Assembly (NCBI RefSeq): GCF_013114835.1
Contig: NZ_JAAVLW010000004.1
Location: 186,001-250,000, forward strand
DNA length: 64,000 nucleotides
From: Bradyrhizobium archetypum
Lineage (GTDB): Bacteria; Pseudomonadota; Alphaproteobacteria; Rhizobiales; Xanthobacteraceae
Direction: 5' to 3'
Shown here: in pieces, positions 35,053-43,999 of the stretch
Layout: each line of letters begins with the position of its first letter
Position numbering within the stretch: position 1 is the first letter of the stretch
Made by a program: the position numbers and the translations under genes
The notes under the pieces: generated by a model
Told to the model about the DNA's origin: nothing
Database searches by the model: none
Seen by the model: the letters and a program-made list of their open reading frames with translations, nothing else

Positions 35053-36264
35053 ATGACCCCTGGCATGCGAAACAGTCTGGATCTCGAAGGGCGTCCGCAG
35101 GACACACGGATCGTGGTCGCTATGTCCGGCGGCGTCGACTCCTCGGTGACGGCTGCCTTGCTGAAGTCCGAGGGCTACGACGTGGTCGGGATCACGCTGC
35201 AGCTTTACGACCATGGCGCGGCCACCCATCGCAAGGGCGCCTGCTGCGCCGGGCGCGACATCCATGATGCCCGCAACGTCGCCGAACGGATCGGCATCCC
35301 GCATTATGTGCTCGACTACGAAAGCCGCTTCCGCGAGTCCGTGATCGACAATTTTGCCGACAGCTACGCGCATGGCGAAACGCCGGTGCCGTGCATCGAG
35401 TGCAACCGATCGATCAAGTTTCGCGACCTGCTTTCAACCGCGCGCGAACTCGGCGCGCAGGCGCTCGCGACCGGACATTACGTTGCCTCCCGGCGCCTCG
35501 CCGACGAATCGCGCGCACTGGTCTGTGCTGCGGACGCCGATCGCGACCAGAGCTATTTCCTGTTCGCGACCACGCGCGAGCAGCTCGACTATCTACGCTT
35601 TCCACTCGGCGACATGACCAAGCCGCAGACGCGCGAACTGGCGCGGCGCTTCGGCCTCGAAGTCGCTGAAAAGCAGGACAGTCAGGATATCTGCTTCGTG
35701 CCCACCGGCCGCTACACCGACATTATCGGCCGGCTGAAGCCCGGCGCGATCGAGCCTGGCGATATCGTCGATCTCGAAGGCCGCACGATCGGCCGGCACC
35801 AGGGCATCGTTCATTTCACGGTCGGCCAGCGCAAGGGGCTGGGCATCGCTTCCGGGGCGCCGCTCTATGTCGTCAAGCTCGACGCGGCCAGCCGCCGCGT
35901 GGTGGTGGGGCCGCGCGAGGCGCTGCGGATGGATCGCATCCTGTTGCGTGACGTCAACTGGATCGGCGACGGCGCGCTTGAGCGCGTCATCGGCGACGGC
36001 CTCGAAATGTTCGTTCGTGTGCGTTCGACGCGCGCGCCGCAGCCGGCCTGGCTGCGGGCGGTCGAGGGCGGCTACGAGGTCGAACTCGTTGCCGGAGAAG
36101 AGGGCGTGTCGCCCGGCCAGGCCTGTGTGTTCTACGATGCGCCTGCGGGACAGGCGCGCGTACTCGGCGGCGGCTTCATCAAGAGCGCCAGCGCACGGCA
36201 TCCGACGGCGAGGGCAGCGGCGCAGGAAAAGGCTGCGCCGCTCGCCGAGGTGATGCGCACCTAA
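35053..36264 (+). CDS. mnmA: tRNA-specific 2-thiouridylase MnmA
   Basis: 403 residues. MnmA thiolates U34 of tRNA-Lys, -Glu and -Gln. The PP-loop [20 protein letters not shown], the catalytic Cys pair in [12 protein letters not shown] and [14 protein letters not shown], and the tRNA-binding segment [20 protein letters not shown] are all intact. The ATG at 35053 is preferred, but an in-frame GTG (35032) and ATG (35065) are possible and none has a ribosome site. It is followed by pmtA 21 nt later, so the two may share a transcript. Confidence 0.95.
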   Translation: MTPGMRNSLDLEGRPQDTRIVVAMSGGVDSSVTAALLKSEGYDVVGITLQLYDHGAATHRKGACCAGRDIHDARNVAERIGIPHYVLDYESRFRESVIDNFADSYAHGETPVPCIECNRSIKFRDLLSTARELGAQALATGHYVASRRLADESRALVCAADADRDQSYFLFATTREQLDYLRFPLGDMTKPQTRELARRFGLEVAEKQDSQDICFVPTGRYTDIIGRLKPGAIEPGDIVDLEGRTIGRHQGIVHFTVGQRKGLGIASGAPLYVVKLDAASRRVVVGPREALRMDRILLRDVNWIGDGALERVIGDGLEMFVRVRSTRAPQPAWLRAVEGGYEVELVAGEEGVSPGQACVFYDAPAGQARVLGGGFIKSASARHPTARAAAQEKAAPLAEVMRT

Positions 36265-36285
36265 GAAAAAATCGAGGCAGGGGAA

Positions 36286-36924
36286 ATGGCTGGGGACATC
36301 GACCGCGAGGGGGTCGAAAAGGCTTATGGGCGCTGGGCGCCAGTCTATGATCTGGTTTTCGGCAAGGTGTTCGACGAGGGCCGACGGTCGACCATTGCAG
36401 AAGCCGACAAGATCGGCGGACGCGTTCTCGACGTCGGCGTCGGCACCGGCCTATCATTGTCGGAATATTCGCGCAGCACGAAATTGTGCGGCGTTGATAT
36501 CTCCGAGCCGATGCTGCGGCGGGCGCTCAAGCGCGTGCGCGAGTTCGGGCTGACCAATGTCGAAACGCTCGCGGTGATGGACGCCAAGAACCTGGCGTTT
36601 CCCGATTCGTTTTTCGATGCGGTGGTGGCGCAATATGTCATCACGGCGGTGCCGGATCCCGAAGCGACGCTGGACGATTTCATCCGCGTGCTGAAGCCGG
36701 GCGGCGAGCTCATTCTGGTCAATCATATCGGCGCCGAAAACGGTCCCCGCCGCATCTTCGAACTGGCGTTCGCGCCACTGGCGCGGCGGCTCGGCTGGCG
36801 GCCGGAATTCCCGTGGCAGCGCCTGACCAAATGGGCCGCCAAGCATGGCGGCGTCACTTTGACCGAGCGGCGGCCGATGCCGCCGATGGGGCATTTTTCG
36901 CTGATCCGTTATCGGAAATCGTGA
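36286..36924 (+). CDS. pmtA: Phosphatidylethanolamine N-methyltransferase PmtA-type SAM methyltransferase
   Basis: 212 residues from ATG 36286 with AGGGGA upstream. Class I methyltransferase: SAM motif VLDVGVGTGLSLSEYSR, acidic motif LCGVDISEPMLRRALKRV, and the later motifs FPDSFFDAVVAQYVITAVPD and ELILVNHIGAENGPRR. The N-terminal EGVEKAYGRWAPVYDLVFGK is characteristic of Bradyrhizobium-type PmtA, which adds three methyl groups to phosphatidylethanolamine to make phosphatidylcholine, a membrane lipid needed for symbiosis in these bacteria. Other ubiquinone or lipid methyltransferases share this fold, so the identity rests on the N-terminus. Confidence 0.8.
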   Translation: MAGDIDREGVEKAYGRWAPVYDLVFGKVFDEGRRSTIAEADKIGGRVLDVGVGTGLSLSEYSRSTKLCGVDISEPMLRRALKRVREFGLTNVETLAVMDAKNLAFPDSFFDAVVAQYVITAVPDPEATLDDFIRVLKPGGELILVNHIGAENGPRRIFELAFAPLARRLGWRPEFPWQRLTKWAAKHGGVTLTERRPMPPMGHFSLIRYRKS

Positions 36925-36978
36925 GGGACAAGCGCCGCTAATTGCGGAACCAGCGCGCGCGAGGGCCGTTTTCTTCGC

Positions 36979-37356
36979 ATGGCAATGCAACGCGCACTTC
37001 TTCTTTCATGTGTGTTGATGGCGGTCACCAATGTGGCAGGCGCCCAGGCTCCGCCCGGGCCGACGACGCCGCCCGCGCAGACCGCGCCGCCATCGCCCGA
37101 TCGCGCCGCAAACGCCGCCAACTGCGCCCCAATGCAGCAGCCAGCGCCGAATTCCAGCACAACGGCTCCGGAAGGGACGACCACCGGCCAGCGGGCCGAG
37201 CCACTTGGCGACAAACTGGCGCGCTCTGATGGCGTATTGTGCCCGCCTGCGGGGATAGATCCCGAAATGCACGCACCTGCGCCAAACGGCAGCAAGACGC
37301 CGGTGATTCCGCCGCCCGGCAGCCCCGGCGGCGATCCCTCAATCCGGCCGAAATAG
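36979..37356 (+). CDS. Small exported proline-rich protein
   Basis: 125 residues. Signal peptide MAMQRALLLSCVLMAVTNVA (cleavage near AGA-QA), then a Pro/Thr/Ala-rich mature chain with two Cys (ANCAPMQQPA, SDGVLCPPAG). No structured domain or motif was recognised; a periplasmic linker-like protein. It follows pmtA by 54 nt and precedes the tRNA gene. Confidence 0.6.
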   Translation: MAMQRALLLSCVLMAVTNVAGAQAPPGPTTPPAQTAPPSPDRAANAANCAPMQQPAPNSSTTAPEGTTTGQRAEPLGDKLARSDGVLCPPAGIDPEMHAPAPNGSKTPVIPPPGSPGGDPSIRPK

Positions 37357-37473
37357 CGCGGTTTTGCGGGAGCTTGGCGAACCGGTTCGGTTTGCTTGAC
37401 AGCGGCTTGACCCACTCCTTATATGCCGCGCGTTCGCACCCGCGGCATCGCCTGCCGCCGACTGCGATGCCGT

Positions 37474-37550
37474 GGCGGGGTAGCTCAGCTGGTTAGAGCA
37501 CGGGAATCATAATCCTGGGGTCGGGGGTTCGAGTCCCTCCCCCGCTACCA
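37474..37550 (+). tRNA. tRNA-Met (CAT), elongator type
   Basis: 77 nt with encoded CCA. Acceptor GGCGGGG pairs with CCCCGCT before ACCA; D-arm GCTCAGCTGGTTAGAGC; anticodon stem CGGGA/TCCTG with loop ATCATAA, anticodon CAT; T-arm with GGTTCGAGTCC. The first base pair G-T and the general sequence match alphaproteobacterial elongator tRNA-Met, not the initiator (which lacks the 1-72 pair) and probably not tRNA-Ile2. Its 3' end is duplicated at 45210. Confidence 0.93.
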
Positions 37551-37551
37551 A
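37537..37551 (+). repeat. Left att-like repeat inside tRNA-Met
   Basis: CTCCCCCGCTACCAA: the last 14 bases of the tRNA gene plus one. The identical 15 bases recur at 45210-45224 in the same orientation. Integrases that target tRNA genes duplicate the 3' end in this way. Confidence 0.7.
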
Positions 37552-37743
37552 GCGGCACGATTTTGCCCGCCGAACTACGATCTTCTGCGATTTTGTATCC
37601 CTGACGGTAGCGGTCGCGGCAACGACTTCTTTCCTGCTCCTCTAAGCTGCCACGTCGGCTCTGGGGTCAAACTGCGACCTCGCGGCGCGGAGAGGACATT
37701 CGGCTTGAACCGCAAACCTGAGGAAAGGCCATGAGCCGTCGTC

Positions 37744-39441
37744 TCAATGGTCGTAGTGCAGTATCATCTCGACAGATGCGCCGTTTCCCTGTGCGTTGAT
37801 GTGGTCGGCGCTTTGACGGAGCAGATAGCCGGCAAGCAGCCGCTCGCCGTGCTCGCTTTCCACGATCTCCTTTGGCGAGGGCTTGCGCTCCGGAATGGTC
37901 AGCGGCGCACCGACGTAGCGGATTCGTATATCGAGGTTGAATTCATCGAAGCTCGCCTCGACCTCGACGCCGCCAGGCGGATCACCAACCACTTCGAGTA
38001 CCTGGACCACGCCGAAGATTGCCCGATGCATGATGTCCCGCCGCGCTGCCCAGCGCGCACCTTGCTCCGAGAGAAACCGCTCCACGGCTTCGCGATTGAT
38101 ACCGCCGGGCGCCAGCTTGATGGAAACCTGCTGACGCACGCCGATACGCATGATCAGGTTCAGCACGACGGCACAGACCGTGCCCAACACAAGTGAGTTC
38201 CCGAAGATTGGCTGCAGAACGATCGGCACATCCATCAACGCATCGTGATAGAGATCAGCGACGACCGCCATTGCAAAGGAGAAGCCGATGACCAGCGTCT
38301 TGCGAGCGTCGAGCATGCGCGCTGTGATCATCTGCAATCCGTTGGTGAACACGAAGGCGGCCGTGAAAAAAAGCGCAGCGCCCATCACCGGCAGTGGCAT
38401 CGCCGCCAGCGCCACGGCCATGGGCGGAATGAAGGCGAGCACGCAGAACCCGAGTCCGATCGCATAGCCGACACTTCGGCTGGTCACGCCGGTCGCGCCA
38501 GACAATCCGATGGTCGAGCTGTAGGTATTGATGCCGCAACTGCCGACCAGCCCGCAAAACACGACAGCCACCCCGTTGGCCGATACGCCGCCCGCGAGCG
38601 ATCGGAAGTTGGGACGGACCCAGTCGGCATCGTTGATTCGCTGCGCATTCGACACGTCACCCATCGCGCGGAGAGTGGCGGCTAGCGATGCAACCACAAA
38701 GGGGGCGACCAGCACAGGATCAAATGACCAGCCCATGTGCTGAAGCCGCGGCAAGCGTACAACACTCAATCCCCCCTCCGGCACGATCTTGGCCAGCTCA
38801 AATATCCCGAGGCCGGCGCTGACGGCATATCCGACCACCATCCCGATCAGCACGCAGAACATCTTGCCATAGCCCCTGGACCAGATGTTCAGCATCGTCA
38901 TGGTGACGAGCGAGACGCCGGCCACGATCACATAGTCCGAATTGATCTTCTGTTGCTGCGCATTGATGCCAAGCCCATAGCGCACACCAAGGCCAGCCAG
39001 GGTGAGACCGACCACGGCAATCACGAGACCGGCGATTTCAGAAGGTAGCAGCGCTCGCAACCGGTGGAGCAGCGGCGCGATGGCGATCTGCACCAACCCG
39101 CCGATGACCGTCATGCCGAAAACCAGCGCAAGACCACCCTGCTGGAGGGCGAACAGTGAAGGGCCGAGGAAGATTGCCGTATAGGCAGCCCCACAAAGAT
39201 AGCCAGACCCGATGAATCTCGATCGAACGCAGAAGCATATATTTGCAACGCCGAGCCCGAGCATCGACAGCGAGACCAGATCGAGGAACTGCGTTCCAGA
39301 GAGATTTGCCTCGCGCGCGATGATGATTGGAAAGATCAGCGTGATCGCCATAAGCCCGATATGCTGCAACGCCGAGACGATCAGAATGGCCCATGGCGGA
39401 TGATCGTCGACCGCGTAGATCAGACCGGGCGGATGGGTCAT
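37744..39441 (-). CDS. NCS2-family (xanthine/uracil-type) permease with a C-terminal RsbW-like domain
   Basis: 565 residues. Residues 1-430 have about 12-14 membrane segments of the NCS2 family: the TM1 signature LQHIGLMAI, a TM8 region TLRAMGDVSNAQRIN and a TM10 region STIGLSGATGVTSRSVGYAI. XanQ and UraA have a substrate-binding Glu in TM8; here that place appears to be Arg, so the substrate may differ. Residues about 440-565 are soluble; RRDIMHRAIFGVVQVLEVVG, DIRIRYVGAPLTIP and ERLLAGYLLRQSADHINAQG can be laid over the N-box, G1 and G2 of the RsbW kinase upstream, but the N-box Asn is missing. The ATG overlaps the STAS stop by ATGA. Last gene of the H-NOX operon. Confidence 0.85.
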   Translation of the reverse strand: MTHPPGLIYAVDDHPPWAILIVSALQHIGLMAITLIFPIIIAREANLSGTQFLDLVSLSMLGLGVANICFCVRSRFIGSGYLCGAAYTAIFLGPSLFALQQGGLALVFGMTVIGGLVQIAIAPLLHRLRALLPSEIAGLVIAVVGLTLAGLGVRYGLGINAQQQKINSDYVIVAGVSLVTMTMLNIWSRGYGKMFCVLIGMVVGYAVSAGLGIFELAKIVPEGGLSVVRLPRLQHMGWSFDPVLVAPFVVASLAATLRAMGDVSNAQRINDADWVRPNFRSLAGGVSANGVAVVFCGLVGSCGINTYSSTIGLSGATGVTSRSVGYAIGLGFCVLAFIPPMAVALAAMPLPVMGAALFFTAAFVFTNGLQMITARMLDARKTLVIGFSFAMAVVADLYHDALMDVPIVLQPIFGNSLVLGTVCAVVLNLIMRIGVRQQVSIKLAPGGINREAVERFLSEQGARWAARRDIMHRAIFGVVQVLEVVGDPPGGVEVEASFDEFNLDIRIRYVGAPLTIPERKPSPKEIVESEHGERLLAGYLLRQSADHINAQGNGASVEMILHYDH

Positions 39442-39797
39442 GGCGCGCGCGGTCCGGCCAGCTGTTTCAACGCCTCCTCGCGCGAGTTGTGAATCGCAAA
39501 GACGTCGAGTAGCCCGCCCATCTCGAACAACTCGCGCACGTGTCCGGCAAGGTTGCACAGCGCAAGTTTCGCCGCCTTGCGCTCGGCTTCATCGGTTGCG
39601 ACCAGGAGCGCGCGAAAAGCGGCGCTGGTGAGGTACAGCACCGCGCCCAGATCAACCAGGATCGACTTTTCGCCGGACGAGATCAGGCGCTTGAGCTCAG
39701 CCATAACGTCGCTGGCACTGGTGCTGTCGATTCGACCCGAAAGCGTCACGATACAGACGCTCCCGGCACGCGTCTGGCCGATAGTAAGGGCATTCAT
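39438..39797 (-). CDS. STAS-domain anti-sigma-factor antagonist (RsbV-like)
   Basis: 119 residues starting MNALTIGQTRAGSVCIVTLS, with a GGAG site. One STAS domain: SGRIDSTSASDVMAELKRLI, the loop SILVDLGAVLYLTSAAFRAL whose Ser58 is the expected phospho-acceptor, and AKLALCNLAGHVRELFEMGG. RsbV-type proteins bind RsbW-type kinases when unphosphorylated. The start overlaps the RsbW-like stop by ATGA and the stop overlaps the permease start by ATGA, so expression of all three is coupled. Confidence 0.9.
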   Translation of the reverse strand: MNALTIGQTRAGSVCIVTLSGRIDSTSASDVMAELKRLISSGEKSILVDLGAVLYLTSAAFRALLVATDEAERKAAKLALCNLAGHVRELFEMGGLLDVFAIHNSREEALKQLAGPRAP

Positions 39798-40246
39798 TTC
39801 TCGCTCCTTTGGACTGCTATGCCGACCTCGCATGTCTTGCTCAATGTGGTGTGATTGCGTCCATCAATGCGTTCGTAGGCGAAACGATCGACTAGCTTGT
39901 TGATCAGGTGAATGCCGAGTCCGCCGGGCCGAGGCCGCCGGCCCTGGGGCGCATGGTGGGGGAGAAGCGTTGTCACCGGATCGAACTCCCTGCCATCGTC
40001 GAAAATCTCCAGATCCACTCTGTCAGGCTGCACGGTGATCCGGACGAGGAACTCGTGCTGCCCCCCGTCGTCCCAAGAATATTTGATCACGTTACTGACG
40101 GCCTCGTCGAGTGCCACCTGCAATTGCGCCAGGGCGCGCCCAGGTATGCGGAACTCGCGGGCTAGATTATCAAGGGTGTCGCGAACGATGCCCATATCCG
40201 AAATATCATTGCGGATTCGGACATCGACTGCATGGGCCATGCGCAT
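39794..40246 (-). CDS. RsbW-like serine kinase / anti-sigma factor (HATPase_c_2)
   Basis: 150 residues. GHKL ATPase motifs: N-box LQVALDEAVSNVIKYSWDD, G1 EIFDDGREFDP and G2 GGLGIHLINKLVDRFAYERI. Such kinases sequester a partner (usually a sigma factor) and phosphorylate their STAS antagonist. The ATG (40246) shares one base with the phosphatase stop (TGATG) and the stop overlaps the STAS start. No sigma factor gene is adjacent, so the sequestered partner is unknown. A second, degenerate copy of this fold seems to be fused to the permease two genes downstream. Confidence 0.88.
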   Translation of the reverse strand: MRMAHAVDVRIRNDISDMGIVRDTLDNLAREFRIPGRALAQLQVALDEAVSNVIKYSWDDGGQHEFLVRITVQPDRVDLEIFDDGREFDPVTTLLPHHAPQGRRPRPGGLGIHLINKLVDRFAYERIDGRNHTTLSKTCEVGIAVQRSEK

Positions 40247-41451
40247 CACACGATCGAACGCTCGGCCGTCGTCTCGGCAGGCCGCCACCGCAACGCCAGC
40301 GCTGTCAGATCGTCTGTTCTTGAAGCATTCCCCATGAACGCATCGACGGCGTCCTTGATGATGCGAACCATCTCCTGCGGCTCAGCCGCATAGGCCTGAC
40401 GCAAGAGCTGCACCATGCGCTCAATGGAGAACAGGTCTCCTTTGCCGTTCATCGCTTCGAATACACCGTCCGAGCAAACAAAAAGCGCATCGCCAGGAAG
40501 AATTTGAAGCGTCCGCGTCTGGAACTGGGCCTCGCGCCGAACGCCAAGCGGCAACGCCGGCTTCGAGTCGATCTGCTTGGTCTCGCCGGTGCTCGAAACC
40601 AGATGAGGCCGAGGATGGCCGGCATTCACGAACGAAATGAGCCCGCTGCTTGTGTCGATCAAACCGAGAAACATCGTGATGAACATGCACTCGTCGTTGT
40701 CCTGGCACAGCTCGCGGTTGACTGCTTCCAGCAACGCTCCAGGATCGACGTCGCCGGTGCGCCATTCCCGCCAGAGAGAGACGGTGATCCGCACGAGACT
40801 GCGGGCTCGCGCCATGAACATCGCAGCGGAAGCACCCTTGCCGCAGACGTCGCCGACCAGAAAGCAGAACGTGTGCTCGCCGGCATAGAAGCAGTCGTAC
40901 AGGTCTCCGCCGACTTCTCTTGCCGGCTCCATGACAGCATGAACGGCGATCGGATGCGAGGGCGAGCAGAACGGGAACTGCCGCGGCAACATGGCAAGCT
41001 GCAATGCGCGCGCCGCCTGCAGTTCCTGTGCCAGCCGTAGCATGTTCCTGCGAACCTCGTCTCGCAGGCGCTTCTTTTCGAGCGATGCACCGACGCGCGC
41101 ACGAAGCAGCGTCGGATTGAACGGCTTGCTGAGATAATCCTCAGCGCCGAGCTCGATGCAGCGGATGATGCTCTCGATTTCGTCGAGCGACGAGATCATG
41201 ATGATTGGAATATCGCGAAGCGCCGGCGTGGCCTTCACCTGTTCGAGAACCTCATAGCCGTTCATGTCTGGCATCATGATGTCCAGCAGGACGAGATCGA
41301 AAGGTTGCGCGTTCAGTCTGTCCAGCGCCTCTCGCCCGTTCCTCGCCATTGTGAGCTTCTTGTAGCCCTCACGGTTAAGACGGCGCGTCAACGTGTATCG
41401 GTTGTCCTCATTGTCATCGACGACCAGAAGAGCGGACTCGGTGACAGTCAC
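40246..41451 (-). CDS. Receiver-PP2C phosphatase (RsbU-like response regulator)
   Basis: 401 residues from a GTG (41451) overlapping the previous stop by GTGA. Residues 5-125 are a receiver domain (ALLVVDDNEDNRYTLTRRLN, phospho-Asp in FDLVLLDIMMPDMNGYEVL, switch Lys in EDYLSKPFNP). A coiled linker (LRDEVRRNMLRLAQELQAAR) leads to a PP2C/SpoIIE domain: PAREVGGDLYDCFYAG, FLVGDVCGKGASAAMFMA, FVNAGHPRPHLV and GDALFVCSDGVFEAMNGKGD. It should dephosphorylate the STAS protein after phosphorelay from the hybrid kinase, releasing the RsbW-like kinase from its partner. Confidence 0.92.
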   Translation of the reverse strand: MTVTESALLVVDDNEDNRYTLTRRLNREGYKKLTMARNGREALDRLNAQPFDLVLLDIMMPDMNGYEVLEQVKATPALRDIPIIMISSLDEIESIIRCIELGAEDYLSKPFNPTLLRARVGASLEKKRLRDEVRRNMLRLAQELQAARALQLAMLPRQFPFCSPSHPIAVHAVMEPAREVGGDLYDCFYAGEHTFCFLVGDVCGKGASAAMFMARARSLVRITVSLWREWRTGDVDPGALLEAVNRELCQDNDECMFITMFLGLIDTSSGLISFVNAGHPRPHLVSSTGETKQIDSKPALPLGVRREAQFQTRTLQILPGDALFVCSDGVFEAMNGKGDLFSIERMVQLLRQAYAAEPQEMVRIIKDAVDAFMGNASRTDDLTALALRWRPAETTAERSIV

Positions 41452-41825
41452 GAGGCGCGGCCTTTCCCGACGAGCGCCTGGATCTTTTCGATCAACCGGG
41501 GGATCTCCACTGGCTTGGTATCGAAGTCGTCGCAGCCGGCGGCCAGCGCCTCTTCTCTGTCCCCGGTCATGGCGTGGGCGGAAAGTGCGATTACAGGAAT
41601 GTGCCGGGTCCCTTCGCCGGCTTTGATGCGGCGCGTTGCCTCCCAGCCGTCGAGCACCGGCAAGCTCAAATCCATCAGGATGACCTCCGGCTGTTCTGTC
41701 GCGGCCATGGACACGCCCTCGGCTCCGTCGGAGGCGACCAAGACGGTGTAGCCTTTGCGCGTCAGCCGGTTCTTCAACACATAGACGTTGTCTTCGTTGT
41801 CTTCCACATACAGGACCTTGGTCAT
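41448..41825 (-). CDS. CheY-like single-domain response regulator
   Basis: 125 residues, a single receiver: [20 protein letters not shown], phospho-Asp in [18 protein letters not shown], Thr/Ser switch in VIALSAHAM and Lys in [10 protein letters not shown]. There is no output domain, so it could shuttle phosphate or tune the kinase. The ATG at 41825 overlaps the kinase stop by ATGA, and its stop overlaps the GTG of the phosphatase gene. Confidence 0.9.
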   Translation of the reverse strand: MTKVLYVEDNEDNVYVLKNRLTRKGYTVLVASDGAEGVSMAATEQPEVILMDLSLPVLDGWEATRRIKAGEGTRHIPVIALSAHAMTGDREEALAAGCDDFDTKPVEIPRLIEKIQALVGKGRAS

Positions 41826-43996
41826 GGCACGGCAATGCTCTCCCCGCGACGGCGTTCGATGCATCGATCAAGAACGTCGAGGACTTCGCTTAGCAGTTCC
41901 TGCCGATCGCGCTTCTGAAGGATGCGCTCAATTCCGCCGTTCAGGCGCGCGCGGTCGTCGTCCGTCAGATCTTTGGCGGTAAGAACCAATACCGGGATCT
42001 CGCGCCATGCGCGGTTGCTCCGCAGCGCGTCGAGCAGCTCGAAACCGTCCATTTCGGGCATCATGAGATCGAGCACGATCACGTCGGGCTGCGCTTCGGC
42101 AAGGCGCGCCAAAGCCACGCGCCCGTTCTCGGCCTCTGCCACCTGCCAGCCCCCTTCGTGGAGCGCGCGTCGCAAACCGGATCGTATCGCGTCGTCATCG
42201 TCAACGACTAGCACGCCCCGCCCAGCCGATTTGCATATGCTCCGCAGTACGCCGCTCAACCCGCTCCAATCCACCGGTTTGACCATGTAGTCGGCGGCGC
42301 CCAGCGAATAGCCGCGGTTTTTCTCGTCCACGATCGTCATCAGGACCACTGGAATGCCCGCCGTTGCAGGGTCGCCCTTGATCGCGGCAAGCACGGTCCA
42401 GCCATCGAGATCGGGCATCATGATATCGAGCGTGATTGCGGCCGGCTGCAGCTCACGCGCGAGCCGAAGCCCTTCCCGACCGCCGCTTGCCGTGGTCACG
42501 GCAAACCCTTCGCGCGTCAGAAAGTGTGTTGTCACCTTCCGCACCGCATCGTCGTCATCGATCACCAAAATGAGCGGAGCTCGCTGAGAATCTGTGGAGC
42601 GTAGCGTTGGCGGAGAGCTCTTGGGCAGCACCGGCGCTTGTGACTGCGTCTCCTGAGCCGGCAAGCGGATCGTGAAAGTCGAGCCCCGTCCAGGCTCGCT
42701 TTCGACCGTGATGTCGCCGCCCATCATCTGGCAGAAGCGCCGGCTGATCGCGAGTCCGAGTCCCGTGCCTCCGTACCTGCGAGTTGTCGAAGCATCAGCC
42801 TGTACAAAGTCCTGAAACAACCGTCCCTTCTGCTCCGCTGTCAAACCAATACCAGTGTCCGACACGGAGATGACAACCCACTCGCCAGTCTCGGCAATCG
42901 TACGACTGACGCTGATCGTTACCGTGCCGTTCTCCGTGAATTTGGCCGCGTTACTGATGAGATTGAGCAGCGCCTGACGAATTCGCGTCTGGTCCGCGCA
43001 CATGAACCCCATGTCAGGAGGACACTCGAGCTTGAGAGAGTTTTGGTTCTTGGCAGCGAGCGTCCCGACCGTGTTGACCACGTCCTGGACGACCGGCGCG
43101 ATCTCGAAGGAGCTCACATGGAGGTCCATTTTTCCGGCCTCGATTTTGGACAGGTCGAGGATGTCGTTGATGACGGCCAGTAGATGGCGGGCCGCGCGAA
43201 CGACGCGGTCGAGCGGCTCAAACTCGTTTCCGCGATCCGAGTCGCGCGCATCCTCCTGCAGCATTTCGGTAATGCCGATGATCGCGTTCAACGGCGTGCG
43301 CAATTCGTGCGACATGTTGGCGAGAAACTGGGACTTGTGTTGGCTCGCAAGCTTGAGCGCGTCTTCGGCACGCCGCCGCTCGATGACGCGCCCGAGCTGA
43401 CTGCCCACATGGGCCATAATTGTCAGTACGGCATCATCCGGCTCTGCAGGTTCGTCAGAGAAAAATTCCATTACAGCGGCGACCTCTTCCCCAACCAGCA
43501 CCGGAAAGGCGAAGCCGGCTCTCAGACCCGTGTCTTGTGCTGCCTTCGACCGAGGGAAATTGTCGTCTTTGGTCACGTCGACGATCCACGCAGGCTTTCT
43601 CTCCTCGAGAACGCGACCGGGCAAGCCGATGCTTGGAACAAACGTCATGGCCTCGGTAGCTTTGCGGAACGTTTTGTATCGTTCAGAATTATCGAGATGC
43701 CACAGACTCGTCGATACAAGCACTCCCGCTGAGTCCTTGAGATGAACGTGCCCGACCGGCCACCTTGTATGGGCGCACACCCCATCGAGGGCGGTTCGCA
43801 TCGCGTCGTCCACGGTCGATGCCTCATTTGCGGCGACTGTTATCAGCTGAAGCAGTTCAATTTCCTTCTTCTTCGTGTAAAGCTCGCTGAGTGCTTTCTC
43901 GGCAATCGCCTCGCTTTCGGCTCGCGCCCGCTGCTCTCGATCCAGTCGCTTCTTCAACCGGGCAAGTTGGATATCGGCGTCATTGAGGCTCTCCAT
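41822..43996 (-). CDS. Hybrid sensor histidine kinase: GAF, HisKA, HATPase, two receivers
   Basis: 724 residues. N-terminal coiled coil (residues 1-45, [20 protein letters not shown]), GAF domain at 50-205 ([38 protein letters not shown]), phospho-His in [20 protein letters not shown] near residue 230, ATPase motifs [18 protein letters not shown] and [12 protein letters not shown], then receivers with Asp in [13 protein letters not shown] and [17 protein letters not shown] (about residues 526 and 644). No membrane segment, so cytoplasmic. It starts 3 nt after the H-NOX stop, the usual place for an H-NOX-controlled kinase, whose activity NO would alter. Confidence 0.93.
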   Translation of the reverse strand: MESLNDADIQLARLKKRLDREQRARAESEAIAEKALSELYTKKKEIELLQLITVAANEASTVDDAMRTALDGVCAHTRWPVGHVHLKDSAGVLVSTSLWHLDNSERYKTFRKATEAMTFVPSIGLPGRVLEERKPAWIVDVTKDDNFPRSKAAQDTGLRAGFAFPVLVGEEVAAVMEFFSDEPAEPDDAVLTIMAHVGSQLGRVIERRRAEDALKLASQHKSQFLANMSHELRTPLNAIIGITEMLQEDARDSDRGNEFEPLDRVVRAARHLLAVINDILDLSKIEAGKMDLHVSSFEIAPVVQDVVNTVGTLAAKNQNSLKLECPPDMGFMCADQTRIRQALLNLISNAAKFTENGTVTISVSRTIAETGEWVVISVSDTGIGLTAEQKGRLFQDFVQADASTTRRYGGTGLGLAISRRFCQMMGGDITVESEPGRGSTFTIRLPAQETQSQAPVLPKSSPPTLRSTDSQRAPLILVIDDDDAVRKVTTHFLTREGFAVTTASGGREGLRLARELQPAAITLDIMMPDLDGWTVLAAIKGDPATAGIPVVLMTIVDEKNRGYSLGAADYMVKPVDWSGLSGVLRSICKSAGRGVLVVDDDDAIRSGLRRALHEGGWQVAEAENGRVALARLAEAQPDVIVLDLMMPEMDGFELLDALRSNRAWREIPVLVLTAKDLTDDDRARLNGGIERILQKRDRQELLSEVLDVLDRCIERRRGESIAVP

Positions 43997-43999
43997 ACG

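Noticed and set aside
37729..37797. 22-codon frame with a good AGGAAAGG site just behind tRNA-Met
   Set aside because: Overlaps the 3' end of the permease gene and has no protein-like character; possibly the 5' stub of a gene cut by the island.
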